DNA of 64,000 bases from Massospora cicadina (lineage: Eukaryota > Entomophthoromycota > Entomophthoromycetes > Entomophthorales > Entomophthoraceae). How positions within the stretch are numbered: the first letter of the stretch is position 1; the number at the start of each line of letters is the position of its first letter. The notes beneath the pieces are model-generated. The model did no database searches, had not been told where the DNA came from, and saw only the letters and a program-made list of their open reading frames with translations. The translations under genes were made by a program, and so were the position numbers. The stretch lies in assembly GCA_022478985.1 (NCBI GenBank), contig JAKSZP010017351.1:53060-117059 (forward strand), read 5' to 3'. This document shows positions 11,345 through 22,013 of the stretch, in pieces.

Positions 11345-11876
11345 TGTTGGGGATCATCCCTGGCAATGAAGAAGTTAATTGGTTATTGATTTTAATATTG
11401 ATAATCTTATTATCCCGTAAGAGTGTATTGGGTTTGTCACCAATTGAGTAAGGGATTTATTATTAATTGTTGTAGGCTGATATTGCTTCTATTATCTTCT
11501 TGCAGGTTAACTTTTAGGTAACGCGACATGCTTTTAATGGGTAAAGGTACCATTAGCTAAGCAGGTTGCTAGCCTAATTAGGCTACCCCTCTGGGGTTGA
11601 TTATAAATGTGGGGACACATTTATCAATTGACTTGAAGAGATCGCATTTTTAGTTGATGGCGGAACCTGAGTAGCTGGATGAGGAAGATCCTTGTAGGTG
11701 AGGCTTAAAAGAGCTAATACATCAGCAATGACTGCCGTCCACCCAGTGAGGCGCCAACAGGGGTTGAGCGCCAGATTCCCTATAAATTCCCTTTTTTTAT
11801 CTTAGTAAAGTAGATACTTTAAGATCCATAAAACTTAATGTTTAGCCTGTTATATAATTGTTGTATTTTTAACTCA
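11345..11876 (+). repeat. LTR-V, left copy
   Basis: Starts TGTTGGGGATCATCCC and is colinear with 24103-24151 plus 26096-26571. Shared landmarks are AAGCAGGTTGCTA(G/A)CCTA, ATGTGGGGAC(A/G)CATTTAT, GGATGAG(G/T)AAGATCCTTGT, AGGGTTGAGCG and GATACTTTAAGAT(C/A)CATAA. It lacks an obvious TATA box. The right end is drawn where alignment with the other copy stops. An alternative end at about 12000 (TTCCAACA) is possible. Confidence 0.7.
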
Positions 11877-12630
11877 GGGAATGAGAGTTCAAAGGATCAA
11901 AATTCTTAGGCTATGTATTAATAATAATATCACTACAGACTTATGCGTTAAGAGATAAGTTGAGAACCTCTTAGCCTAAAATCAGATTATTTTCCAACAA
12001 GAAGAAGAGAACCTGTGAACCTAATAATAGGCTAAGTTTTACTATCAAGTTCCACCAGAAGAAAGTTAAAGGGAACAATTTTCTTAATTTATAGATACCT
12101 TCAAAGATTGAAGGAATCACGTAGCACCAGTCTAGCATAAGAGACTATACTATCTTTTGGTTGTAAAGATTCAACTAGGGCGATAGTTTACACTATTGAC
12201 AACCCGTTTAATTACCATCAACTATATCAATAATTTATCATAAGACACATATAAGAGCCTGTGCAATAGATTTAAGAGCTATAGCGAGCAATAGAAGAAA
12301 GTTTTACATTTTGTGCTCATACAGGGGGAAAGCAAGTTTCAAACTCAAATTAATAGAAGATCAATTCATCTATGTCTTTTAATACAGAACTTTGTAAGGT
12401 CATGAATTGAATTGGATACTTTAATAAGAATAAACTAAACTCACTTTCACAAGCCAATCTCACTACTTTCGATGAGAATGTGACAAAAACTGAGGAGAAT
12501 ATTAAAAAATAGAAAGGTTAATGACAAGCTTTATGGGATGGTCAGCTCCTTGAAATAAAAAGAGACTGAATAAATAAAGGAGATATTACAGAAAACTGAA
12601 TAAGAGGCGGATAGAGAATGTTATACCTGA
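11877..12630 (+). other. Element V leader and decayed gag start
   Basis: Lies between LTR-V and the LINE insertion. The frames are short. The stretch 12385-12600 reads as a charged, broken gag-like N-terminus, assigned by position because gag of element V continues on the far side of the LINE and SINE. Confidence 0.35.
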
Positions 12631-12782
12631 TGCATTAAGACATTTTAAATTTAAATTTATTGCGAGGAAGGCTGACCATGGGACGGACAATTCCAAATTT
12701 GACCTGAAAAAGACAAAACTTAGTAACAGGGAAGCCACCCCAGAGAAGTGATGCTATCTCTTGTTGCCAGCGGGAACGCCAC

Positions 12783-13364
12783 TTATGGGGAGGGGGAGGG
12801 AACGTGTGAAGGGGCTGTAGCCACAATTGAACACGTGTGGAGGAAAGGGTCTGATTTGATGAACCAAACTGGGAACCAGGAGGAGACCAGCTGTCGGTGA
12901 CGCGGTGGGAGGTATCCAAACATCCACGTCTGAAAGTGGTCCACCAAATGAGACTGGAATATGTGGACAGCTTCTGGGAGGGTGGGGGTGGAGCCTGTGA
13001 TGGCATCCAAGACAATCGTGTGGATAGTCCACATGGCGATTGCAACCACCGGAGCATGGAGGGAGGGTGGAAGGGGGGAGGCCATTGATAAAGCAAACAT
13101 ATCTCTTGACAGACTGAAGGGATGTGTTTGATCCTGGACCAGCAGACGTTGAACTTCGCGCCATATCACTTTAGAGGTGGGGCACTTTTCCAGGCGGTGG
13201 AACAGCGTTCCATACTGGCCACACACGACGCAGGATGAGTGTAAAGCGTTAGAGCGCTCAGCCATATGGTACACCTGCCTCAGGCAGCGCCACACATGTG
13301 AAACGGATTTGAGGCTGCAACAGAGGATGATGTGCGTATTTCCAGATAGTTTTTTGGGTCTCAA
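12783..13364 (-). pseudogene. LINE ORF2 C-terminus with CCHC zinc finger
   Basis: A 193-codon frame containing SHVWRCLRQVYHMAE and then CVVCGQYGTLFHRLEKCP, a C-x2-C-x7-H-x4-C finger, followed by SKVIWREVQRLL. This matches the zf-RVT-type C-terminus of LINE polyproteins, which helps bind nucleic acid. The frame continues to the 3' UTR with other frames overlapping at 12635-13164. The plus-strand frames here are shadows. Confidence 0.8.
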
Positions 13365-13430
13365 TGTAGTAAGGGATGTCCATCATGTCCAGGTAGTCCA
13401 CTCTGGATAGGACATGGGGCCGTGTGGGGA

Positions 13431-15491
13431 TCACGCCATCTTGGATGGGTAGCCCCTGTATCTCTTGTGTGAACTGAGGAGAGGGGCGGCCTCTCTGGGC
13501 TGTGTGTCCGCTAATTGAATTCTCCACTCAGCGCTCCGCATGGAGAGGAGAATTCGTTTGTAGTGGGTTTTAGTCCCATGAGGACCTGTGGCCAATGGGT
13601 GTGAAGCCAGGTATTTCATCAGGGAGTGAGGTTTCGATGGATTGTTAAGGCCCAAGGCGTGAGAGAAGCTGGAGCGGGCCGCGTGGGACCAGTGTTGGGA
13701 GGGGAGCGTAGGGGCGGTGACGGCTGCAATCCAGGTGCCCAGGATCTTTGCATCATGGGCTTTAAAGTCAAGCAGGCCCATGCTTCCATGATGAAGAGGG
13801 CCAAACATGACCTCTAGCCATACTGGTGGTGGGCGGCCTGACCAAAGCCATCCTTGCAGCAGGGCATACAAGGATTTGAAAAAGTTTGGGGAGAAGGGGA
13901 TGGCGTGGGCTCCAGACCAGACTTTGGAGAGGAGCATAGAGTTGGCTAAAACAACCCTGCCAGTAAGGGAAGTAGGGTGGGCTCTGAGGGAGGCGATGCA
14001 CTTCGTCACGTTGTCTAAAATATGACTCTCCATTACTGCTGATGCATACCCGCCTGCCTCCACCCACACGCCCAGATGGCGGACTGGCCCTATGGTAGGG
14101 CGTGGCACGAAGGGGAGCACCAGTGGGGTGGTGTGGGGTGAGCTGGGAGGGCGAGCACGTGTGCAAGCAGATGGGCCAGGCGGGCACTGGTCGCTGGGGC
14201 CCAGCAGGTTTGATACCGACCAAGGAGGATGATTTCGGTTTTGGAAGCGTTCAGTGCAGCATTACTTACCTGGGAATACTCCTGGATGAGAGCTTCAAGT
14301 GCACGTGCATCTTTATTATTAGACACCCCAACCACACAGTCATCTGCAAACGCTATCATCTTGACTGGGGCTTGGCCTGGCATATGGACCCCAGTGAGTT
14401 GGGCATTCACATTTCGCAGTAGTGGGTCAAGGCTGAAGTTGTATAAGAGTGAGCTGAGGGGGTCCCCTTGTCGCAAGCCCCTTTGAGGGCGGACTACTTC
14501 TGTTAGGAAGCCAGGGCCACGCACTGCCATTGTTGCAGATTCCGTGAGCAGCATCACCCAGTTGATGAAGCGAAGGGGTAAGCGAAATTGATGGAGGCAG
14601 GCCCTGAGGTATTACTAGTTTACTCTATCATAGGCCTTCTGTTGGTCCAAGAATACAATTGCCCCAGAGGCTGTGGTCTGGCATGCGTTAGCCACAGAGT
14701 GCACGTTGTCCCAAATTGACCTTCTGGGTATGAAACCAAATTGTTCTGGGGAGATGGTGGCAGATGCTACAATCCCTAAACGGTTAGCCATGATTTTTGT
14801 TAAAATATTTTTTATCCATGTTAGTTAAAGAAATGGGGCGCCAGTTGGCTAAGTCTAGCTTGTCCCCTTTCTTGAAGAGTGTGACAGTGAAGGCCTCTTG
14901 TCCTCCTGGTAGGAGGCGTGTTTCCAGAAGGCTCTGGTTAAGTGAGGCAAGCAGTAGTGGGAATATATTTGAAGTACTTTTTATAGAATTCATATGGAAT
15001 GCTATCTGGGCTTAGGCATTTCTGGTTTGGTGCACCGCGGATGGCTGTCCATAGCTTGTTCGGAGTAATCAAATTCATTATTTCCAGGTATTGGGAAATG
15101 GTGCAGATGTGGGTTCAGTTGAGAAATTCCGCCACTTCAGCCAGCTGAATTGGATTGGATTGGTATAACTTGGAGTAATACTTTTGTATTTTGATTTCCA
15201 CTTTAGCTGGTGTATCCACGATGGAATCATCCAATCTTCACACCTGTGTGCAGGCCATGCTTTGGCGTGGTGCAAAAAAAATTTAAAAAAATATGCGGTG
15301 TACTTGTCGCCCTCTTTAATGCGTTTGGCCCTGTACTGAACACAAACCTGATGTTTTTGTTGCCTTTTGAGCGCGTTGAGGTGGGCGGCTGCCTCTGCCC
15401 ACTTCTGGCCCCATGCAGGGCTGTATCCTGTGGCTGGTATGTTGGACTCCAGGTGCGCCAGCTCTGCCAGAGCGCGCGAGATGACAGCCAA
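13431..15491 (-). pseudogene. LINE ORF2, reverse transcriptase domain
   Basis: From the 5' side: the pre-RT block GDKYTAYFFKFF near 15300, then FKKGDKLDLANWRPISLTN near 14850 (RT block 2). GLRQGDPLSSLLYNF is near 14445 and AFADDCVVGV at about 14330-14355, with both catalytic aspartates intact. HLGVWVEAGG and the thumb-like FFKSLYALLQGWLWSG near 13860 follow. GMxLLDFKAHDAK near 13770 completes the usual LINE pattern. The part 14600-14780 is more degraded. The enzyme would copy LINE RNA at the nicked target. Confidence 0.9.
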
Positions 15492-15506
15492 TGTGGCTCA
15501 TGAGCG

Positions 15507-16420
15507 TCAGGAGGAGAGGTGGCGAGAGTGGCGGATGGTATCCTCTTTGAAGGCTGCCCATGTGGAGATGGGGTCCACACAAAACGGTGTAACAAACTCT
15601 TTTGCCAAAGTTGCAGATTCCACCCAAGTGGAAAATCCTGGCGACGCAAGTTTGGGAGGGCAGAGTTTGCACCAATGTGGGGCCTTAGCCACTGTGACAG
15701 GTAGGTGGTAGGTTATCAAGACCAGCTGGTGGTCATAGAATTCAAATTTCATTGTTTGGAAGTGGGAAATGTGAGGTTGGAATTTCGCCGGTATAAGGAA
15801 AAGGTCTATGCAGTTCATGGACCTTAATTGGCCATTGTGGACGTGGGGTCGCATCAAGTTTTTGAGTAGCAGGGCTTGCTGCAGCAGCGCATCCATTAAC
15901 CCAAGGGTGGCCTTTAGAACGTGAAGTTCTACGTGACCCTGGGGGCGTGGGAGGAGGAAGGCCAATAGTCCGTTGGTGTGTTTAGCCAACAGTTCATATC
16001 ACCAACTACAAAAGGGTCTGGGGGTAACAGGAGGGATTTGACCAATGAGAAAATTCCTGCCATTCTCATGCACAGGTTGGGGCATAAATGTTGATGATAG
16101 CATGTGCCACGTCAGCCCACGAGAAAGTGACAACAAGGACTTGGCCATTGAGGAAGGATTCTGACGATAAAAATTTGAAAAAATTGTTTTTCTGAACTAG
16201 CACCCCACGGTGCTCTGACCAAAAGGATAGGGATGGGAGGAGCATGGTTTTCCAAGCATCCTCGGAACCTCACAGACAGTGGGACTCCTGGATGGCCAGG
16301 ATATCCATGGGTAAATTTTTTTGTAAAAAAACTCAGTTTCCTAGCCTGGGATGGCGAGGCCTTGAGTCTGGTGATATTCAACATCCCTAAAGTGAAGGTT
16401 TCCCACTTTGCACCTTAGGT
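15507..16420 (-). pseudogene. LINE ORF2, APE-type endonuclease domain
   Basis: Follows ORF1 on the minus strand. Motifs of the exonuclease III/APE fold appear in order: a DILAIQES-like QE motif near 16290, VVGDMNC near 16000 (the GDxN motif), NCIDLFLIPAKF near 15800 (the RIDxxxxS region) and FYDHQLV at 15721-15745 (the SDHxxV motif). The domain nicks target DNA to prime reverse transcription. Two or more frame changes occur before 15990; from there to 15507 one frame stays open for 160 codons. Confidence 0.85.
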
Positions 16421-16459
16421 GTGAGGGGGTGGGCACTCAGGCCCACTAGCCTCCTCTAG

Positions 16460-17673
16460 ATCCCCATGGGCCTTCATGGCAGCGCGGGTGTTTGCAGCAA
16501 CGCTATTGATAGTTTTGTTGATTCTAGCAGAAAGGTTCACGTTGGCTTTTGCCTTCGCTTTTTGTTTCCCTAACATCAAACGAATTTTTTGTGGTGCAGA
16601 TGAGTTCAGTGCACCAATGAGCAGGTCAAAAAAAATTTTTAGGTAGGTTGGACCCCAAGTTGGTTTCAACTGGAGCTTGGTTGCAAAGATTGGGTGAAAC
16701 CGAGTCACCCATCGGATCCTCAGATTGGGTGGCCCAATTGGCATGGGCTTCCCAATCTGATTGGTTGATTGATTCCCGAGTTGCTTCCCCCACAAAGGTT
16801 TTGATGTCCTCCTGGCATTGTAAGTGTGGGATAGCAGTGGTGACTTTGGCTGCTTCCTTGGCTGTGGCCCTGCGGGCCTGCTTGCCCTTCTTCCGCTCTT
16901 GTGGGGAAGTAGGTTTTACCAGTAGGTAGCAGCCTTGTGCTCCCCACGGGAAAGCCTCTTTGGTGCTTGCAGTTGGACTGTAGTGCGCCTCTCTACTGGC
17001 CATGGCCGCCAGGGAGCTCTTGGAATGTAAACCTCCTTGGTGGGGCATGCATGTGCCTTATGGCTGAACGCGTCACTTTGGGTGCAGATGGGGGCGCGCT
17101 GTCCACGGTTACCTGGAAAGGGTGGGTGGTATGCCTACAATATTGATATGTGGAGTGCGGGATCTGGGTTAGGTCCTTCACGATCTCCTCAGTTGGGATC
17201 AGAACTGCAATGGCTTTGCCGGTGCACAGGTGTGGCATCAGCGTAAAGCATTGCATATCAAAAGATTTTATTTCGCTGTAAAAAGTGAGACCATCTTTCA
17301 GGTGCTGCTCCAAAATGGCACGTTTTACTGTAGTAGGCAAAAATTCAAATGTGAGGAAAATTTGTTGGATTTTGTCCATCTGGTGCATTTGGTTTTGACA
17401 ACCCATTGCCCTTTGGGGAGGTCAATCACTCCGCGCACCGCAGCAGCTTCATCTGCTGCCTCCTTGTTTTTGAAACTTAGGTCCAGCCAACCACGTGACA
17501 TGGAGTGAGGTGCGACATACACCATGGTCAGAAAAAAAGTGTGTACATCCCCACAAAATTTTTCCCATAGAGCTGTTTGTTGGATGTCCAGAAACACACA
17601 GACTCCATATTCCACCGAAGAGAGTGGTTGGGAGTGCGGCATGTTGATGTACTGGTTGCATCGCGCTTGCCAA
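16460..17673 (-). pseudogene. LINE ORF1 (RRM-like nucleic-acid-binding protein)
   Basis: Minus-strand frames 17325-17642, 16993-17406, 16626-17048 and 16415-16795 chain into one broken ORF1. Visible parts are a GWLDLSFKNKEAADEAA block and FEFLPTTVKR followed by an HLKDGLTFYSEIKSF segment with an RRM-like beta-helix pattern. Pro/Ser/Lys-rich linkers and a Lys/Ala-rich stretch (QKAKAKANVNLSA) follow. ORF1 proteins coat LINE RNA and act as chaperones. At least three frameshifts separate the pieces. The protein encoded by L elements resembles the FE.LP region (see 24249-25950). The RRM assignment is by eye and tentative. Confidence 0.6.
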
Positions 17674-17956
17674 GCAAGGATTTCTGGGAAAATAGTGATC
17701 GCCAGTTTTTTTATATTTTTTTCTATTCCACCAGTTTCTCTAGGGCGTTTTTGAACGTTTTAGGCTGCGGGCCTACCACCTGCTCATCTTACCTTATTTG
17801 CCCAACTGCTCCCTGATATGGGCGCAGACTAATCTCCTCTGTGAGATTATCAAACTTTGAATCAGACTTGAATTGAATAAGTTGCAAAAGTTATTGCAAT
17901 GAGAGAGAAAAGTTTTGCATTAAGACATTTTGTTAATGCTAAAATGCATAGAAGAA

Positions 17957-18244
17957 GGGGAGGATACCCCAGTGGTAGAGTATGGACCCTCTATCACTGC
18001 CTCTTGATTTTGATCCCAGTAATAAACTTTGGGTAGGGGACAATTTTGACTGTGTTGGTTTTGCGCACCAATGCCCTGAACCAAGATAGTGAATAGCAAA
18101 GGCGGTCCATGGAGTACCTGGCCTATCATACACTGCCCATGGAGGTTTTCTGGGTTTAATCTTTCTTTCCCATTTTCTTCACTTCCCTAATCAGTGCGGT
18201 ATTATCCCCCAGGTTGGCCCACCTCAGATAAAATTTAAAAATTT
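17957..18244 (+). mobile_element. SINE copy 1 (tRNA-headed)
   Basis: A 288 bp element flanked by a 17 bp duplication with one mismatch (TAAAATGCATAGAAGAA at 17940-17956, ...CATGGAAGAA at 18245-18261). The head GGAGGATACCCCAGTGGTAGAG resembles a tRNA D-arm with an A-box at 17967-17982. GATTTTGATCCC at 18006-18017 fits a worn B-box about 35 bases later, so a pol III promoter is likely. The 3' end AGGTTGGCCCACCTCAGATA matches the tail of the LINE and L elements. Further copies are at 27193 and 30296. The minus-strand frame 17920-18133 is a shadow. Confidence 0.88.
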
Positions 18245-18261
18245 TAAAATGCATGGAAGAA

Positions 18262-18980
18262 CTTGAAAATACAAGTTTTATTGTGACCAGATGGAGGCAA
18301 ACGAATCTAACACAATGCATGGATTACAGTTGGGAAAGTACAAACTCTTGAATTTATGCTGGATCTTTTGTTGCCTTTTTGGAGATGACTCCCAAAAACA
18401 CATCCATCATTATTCAGGTTGCTGGGCAGGAATCGCCTGCCAATTTTGAAACTGAAGAATTTAAAAAATGCCAAAATTGCCTACATTTCACCAGAAAAAT
18501 TCACCGGCATTTTTCCAACTTTTTGAAAGGACAACTTTTAAATACAGGGATCAAGAAAAAGGAGTAACCATAATGATCTGCTTACACACTAATTGTCAAA
18601 ATTTGGTGTTGCCCCATCTCAACGGAGATAATTGGATGTATAACGATGCCAAAGAAGCTATTATTACTAAGTTTGTTAGTCCTATGTGGGTGGCCAACCA
18701 TAAAAGGAGTTTATGGGAATCCAATTTAGAAAGGACAAAACCTTATCTGCTAACGCCAACCAATTTTAACAGAAATTGCAAATTCTAGCTGGTGCAAAGG
18801 TATTAGAATTTTGATGCATCAATCACAATGCAAGCGGTGCTTTAGCCCTACAGAGACTTGCATCACATTATGGCTTCAGCGCTTGTAAACCATATTTCTG
18901 CATCACAGATTGTGGATCATCTCAAGGTGCTAGGAGCACTAATTAAAGCACCCAATCAAACCTTCAAAGTTTTTCACGTA
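18262..18980 (+). pseudogene. Element V gag
   Basis: Two overlapping frames (18379-18567 and 18468-18788) join by a frameshift. The second begins MPKLPTFHQKNSPAFFQLFE, which lines up with the capsid start of element VII (KFTPGEGNIASFLYVFE). It continues CQNLVLPHLNG and then NDAKEAIITKF, and the 18.9 kb part is broken. Upstream gag sequence lies on the other side of the LINE and SINE at 11.9-12.6 kb. Confidence 0.65.
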
Positions 18981-20650
18981 AAGCTCATGATACAGTAAAA
19001 TTTGATGAGCATAATGAAACATAATAGAAATGAGTTGTAATGTGAAACAAGCCTGAAGAACCAAAATAAGTGGATTAAACTCAAATCAGCTGCCACTAAT
19101 GTGGAACTTCTGGACGTTTTCCCATTCAATGGGAGTAAGAAGCCTAAGGAGCATGTTAATCTGGCTAGGATTAAAGAAAAAAATTGGTCAAGATTTGAGA
19201 AAAAGACCATCAGTCTAGTTAAGGAAAATTTTACACTGTTATCAAACCTGTTCCCTCTGGCATAGTTAAAGGTAACCTAAATAACTCTAATGCATTTGTA
19301 GATGATGACACAATTGATCCGCTCTACCAGGTGAGTTAATTTGGATGTAGATGTGATTACCCTAGCAAAGGCAAAGGGGATAACCCCAAAATTGTGAAAG
19401 AAGTTTCTCGGCCATAGGCTTGTCAGTTGGTGGAAAGAATCAATACTGCTGAAATTATGGAGGAACTACTTAAAATGAGACTTGACAAAGCAAACTATCT
19501 CACCTATCAGCACAATTAAGGAATCCTTCCCTGTTTCTTAGGAATTAATTTATACTTTCAATTCGGTGAATAATGCTGTGATTCATTTTTAAACACTTTA
19601 TTACAATACTCTGAGTGTACATATGTGGACATTATAGTTAATCAATTAAGAATATGGGCGATAATCAACATTAGAGTGCCCATTGATATCATTTAACCAA
19701 GTTAGTGAAATATTCGATATTTCGCCAGATTTAGAGCACTAAAAGAATATGGAACTTCCAGACCAGATACCACAACATCTTGTTGATAATACAGTGCATT
19801 ACCACTTCACTTTGGATCGCTGGTGGTATCAGCTCCCACCATAGTGTTGGCAATTCATAATTTATGGCATACTTATTAGTATGGAAGCTCTTAGAATAGT
19901 ATGGTGTAAAATGCAATTTTGAGGAGAATACCCAAACAAATTTAGGAAAACCTTCCCTTGGTATATCAGCAGAAAGGTGAAACTCCACTCTAAAAAGATT
20001 AATTTTGTATATTGAATTTACAATGGTAGCATAGTTCCCATTTAATACAAGTTAGTTGGAAGAAAAAGTGGGGAAATGCCAATGAGATTCAAAAACTGTG
20101 GGATATCATTGAAAATAAAAAAGATGAGTACCAAACCATTAGAAACACAATTATAAGTTATCGCAGTATTGCTAGAAATCTAAGAATAATAATATGGAGA
20201 TTTCCTCAGACCATGGAATAAATGAAACTAGAGTCATGGGTATAATCAGGAATTAAAATGCCATCCATGGCGAAATATGAGTGATACTGGCCAATCTGGG
20301 TGAAAAACCAATGTGATTAGAAAAAATTAAGCCATCACGTTTTTGCTTTTTATACCAAATGGCAGAAATTATATAAAACCATTACTTTGAAACACTACAG
20401 AAAGGAAATTACCAGCGGATGCTGTGAAAGAATCAGTATATTAGTCAATTGAGAGCAACCAGCTGAGTTATCATAATGAAAGCAGGGAGAATTGCTATGA
20501 TTATTTAAAAGATTAATGGTGATATCTTCCCAAGACAGTAATGATCTTAGATGCGCTAAAAATGTGATCCATAAGGTCAACACTGGGGAATATCCGCCAA
20601 TATGACTGTGACTTTTCCACAAGTCCAAGGCTGCTGAAGCAGTAGTCAGT
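18981..20650 (+). other. Element V gag-protease-RT spacer, decayed
   Basis: Plus-strand frames are short. Charged gag-like stretches (about 19080-19230) are visible, but I could not find a DTG/DSG protease active site. Minus-strand frames at 18974-19210, 19731-19988 and 20395-20664 have no recognisable content and are treated as shadows. Confidence 0.4.
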
Positions 20651-20689
20651 GAAGAAACTAGCAAATTGATTAATCATAGGCTTTTCATT

Positions 20690-21400
20690 CTGTTGTTGAG
20701 TCCATGAGCGTGTCTAATCTTATTGTAAAGAAAAAGGATGGATCAAATCATTTTGGTGATCAATTAGCACGTGTTAAAATTTAAAAGAAGGATGTGTATC
20801 TGCTACCAAGGATTGACGACGCACTAATCGCCTGGAGGAAGCCAGGTATTTTTTGGTGATGGATTTAATCTTGAGATATGGTCAAATAGATTAGCTGAAA
20901 GAAGATCAAGAGAAACGTTCAATAATCACCACTTAAGGATTATACCAGCTGACGAGTTTGCCCCAGGTATTATGTAATACATTGGAAACTTTCCAAAAGA
21001 TGATGAATTCAACATAGAGTGATTTGATATTGTCTAGTGTTTTGGTGTACTTATATGACGTCAACGTTTTCTGAAGGACTTTACTGATCACCTAGCACAC
21101 TTGGAGGAAGTGTTTAAGCACCTAGCAACAGTGGATCTGAAAATCAAGCTAAGGAAAGACCATTTCTTTAAGAAAGATCTTGAATATTTAAGGTTTGTGT
21201 TAAACTCCAGCAGATTGCACCCAAAATTGCAGAAGCTAATGGCCACTAAATGAATGTCAATCCCAGAGAGCATTCAAGACATGCAGTTTTATTGGTGTAG
21301 TCAGCTACTATTGCTTATTTATTAAAGATGTTTTTTAGAAAAGCCAAACTTATATCACCTGTTGTAGGATTTGAAAAAAAGATGTGTGTGGAATGATGAG
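20690..21400 (+). pseudogene. Element V reverse transcriptase
   Basis: VSNLIVKKKDGS at about 20714 is the fingers motif, followed by VYLLPRIDDALI near 20790. A broken MDL..GY block lies near 20860 and LTSLPQVLCNAPETFQ near 20945. The palm reads VLVYLYDV near 21041, so the first Asp of the DD pair has become Tyr. FTDHLAHLEEVFKHL and a thumb segment follow to about 21320. Frameshifts and stops are numerous. Confidence 0.8.
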
Positions 21401-21893
21401 GCCCAAGAGTTGTTTGATGAGCTACAGAAACATCTGATGATTAGTTCTGTTCTGAAATTCCAAGTTTTTTCAGGTGATTATAATGAATAATGATGCCTTA
21501 TTAATGGTAATTGGTGCCAATTTAAGTCAATTAGATGACAATGGGAAAGACTATATGATGGCTTATGTGAGCAGAACTTTAACAATAGCAGAAATTGACT
21601 ACATCATGAGAGAGCATGAGAGACTCATGATGATATATGAATGCAAACAATTTTGATTATATATACATGAGACATATTTCATGGCTGTGACTGACCACTC
21701 ATTATTTATGCTTATTACATTATCTCAAGTAACCAAAGGACGACTGGATGATAACCTTAGAACTGCAAGCCTACTTTTTGAATTTATACATCTAGAAGGA
21801 GCAGCACATCAGAATGCTGATGGACTATTAATATTATTTACCAGTCAAGTTGTGTACCATCAAAAATTTTATATTATTCCAGCGGATGAATGA
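21401..21893 (+). pseudogene. Element V RNase H
   Basis: WNDEAQELFDELQKHL near 21390-21440 is the connection. The frame 21474-21656 holds MAYVSRTLTIAEIDYIM and HERLMMIYECKQF, matching the substrate loop and Glu helix of Gypsy RNase H. The frame 21681-21893 has AVTDHSLFMLI, the TDHxSL motif, and ends near HQNADGLL, the usual NxxADxLS boundary. Confidence 0.8.
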
Positions 21894-22013
21894 AGGGATA
21901 CCGTGGATGATTGTCAAAAAAATCAAAGTGCGCTGAAGAAAGCAATATAAAATATTAAAATGAAAATGGACATCTATAAAAATCAATTAATGTAAATTGT
22001 ATTTATTAAATAA

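Larger units (their letters stand above)
12647..17915 (-). mobile_element. Near full-length LINE (APE-RT-zinc finger)
   Basis: A 5.27 kb non-LTR retrotransposon on the minus strand, bounded by a perfect 16 bp target duplication TGCATTAAGACATTTT at 12631-12646 and 17916-17931. On the minus strand the order is ORF1, APE endonuclease, RT and CCHC zinc finger, then a short 3' UTR. The 3' end reads TGGTCAGCCTTCCTCGCAAT followed by an A/T-rich tail next to the duplication. That tail is shared with the SINEs and L elements of this window. Local GC content is clearly higher than in the surrounding Gypsy sequence. Both ORFs are broken by frameshifts and stops, but there are no big deletions. Confidence 0.93.

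Noticed and set aside
12783..17673. Plus-strand open frames through the LINE
   Set aside because: They are shadows of the LINE ORFs. The minus strand carries endonuclease, RT and zinc finger motifs in order; the plus strand has none.
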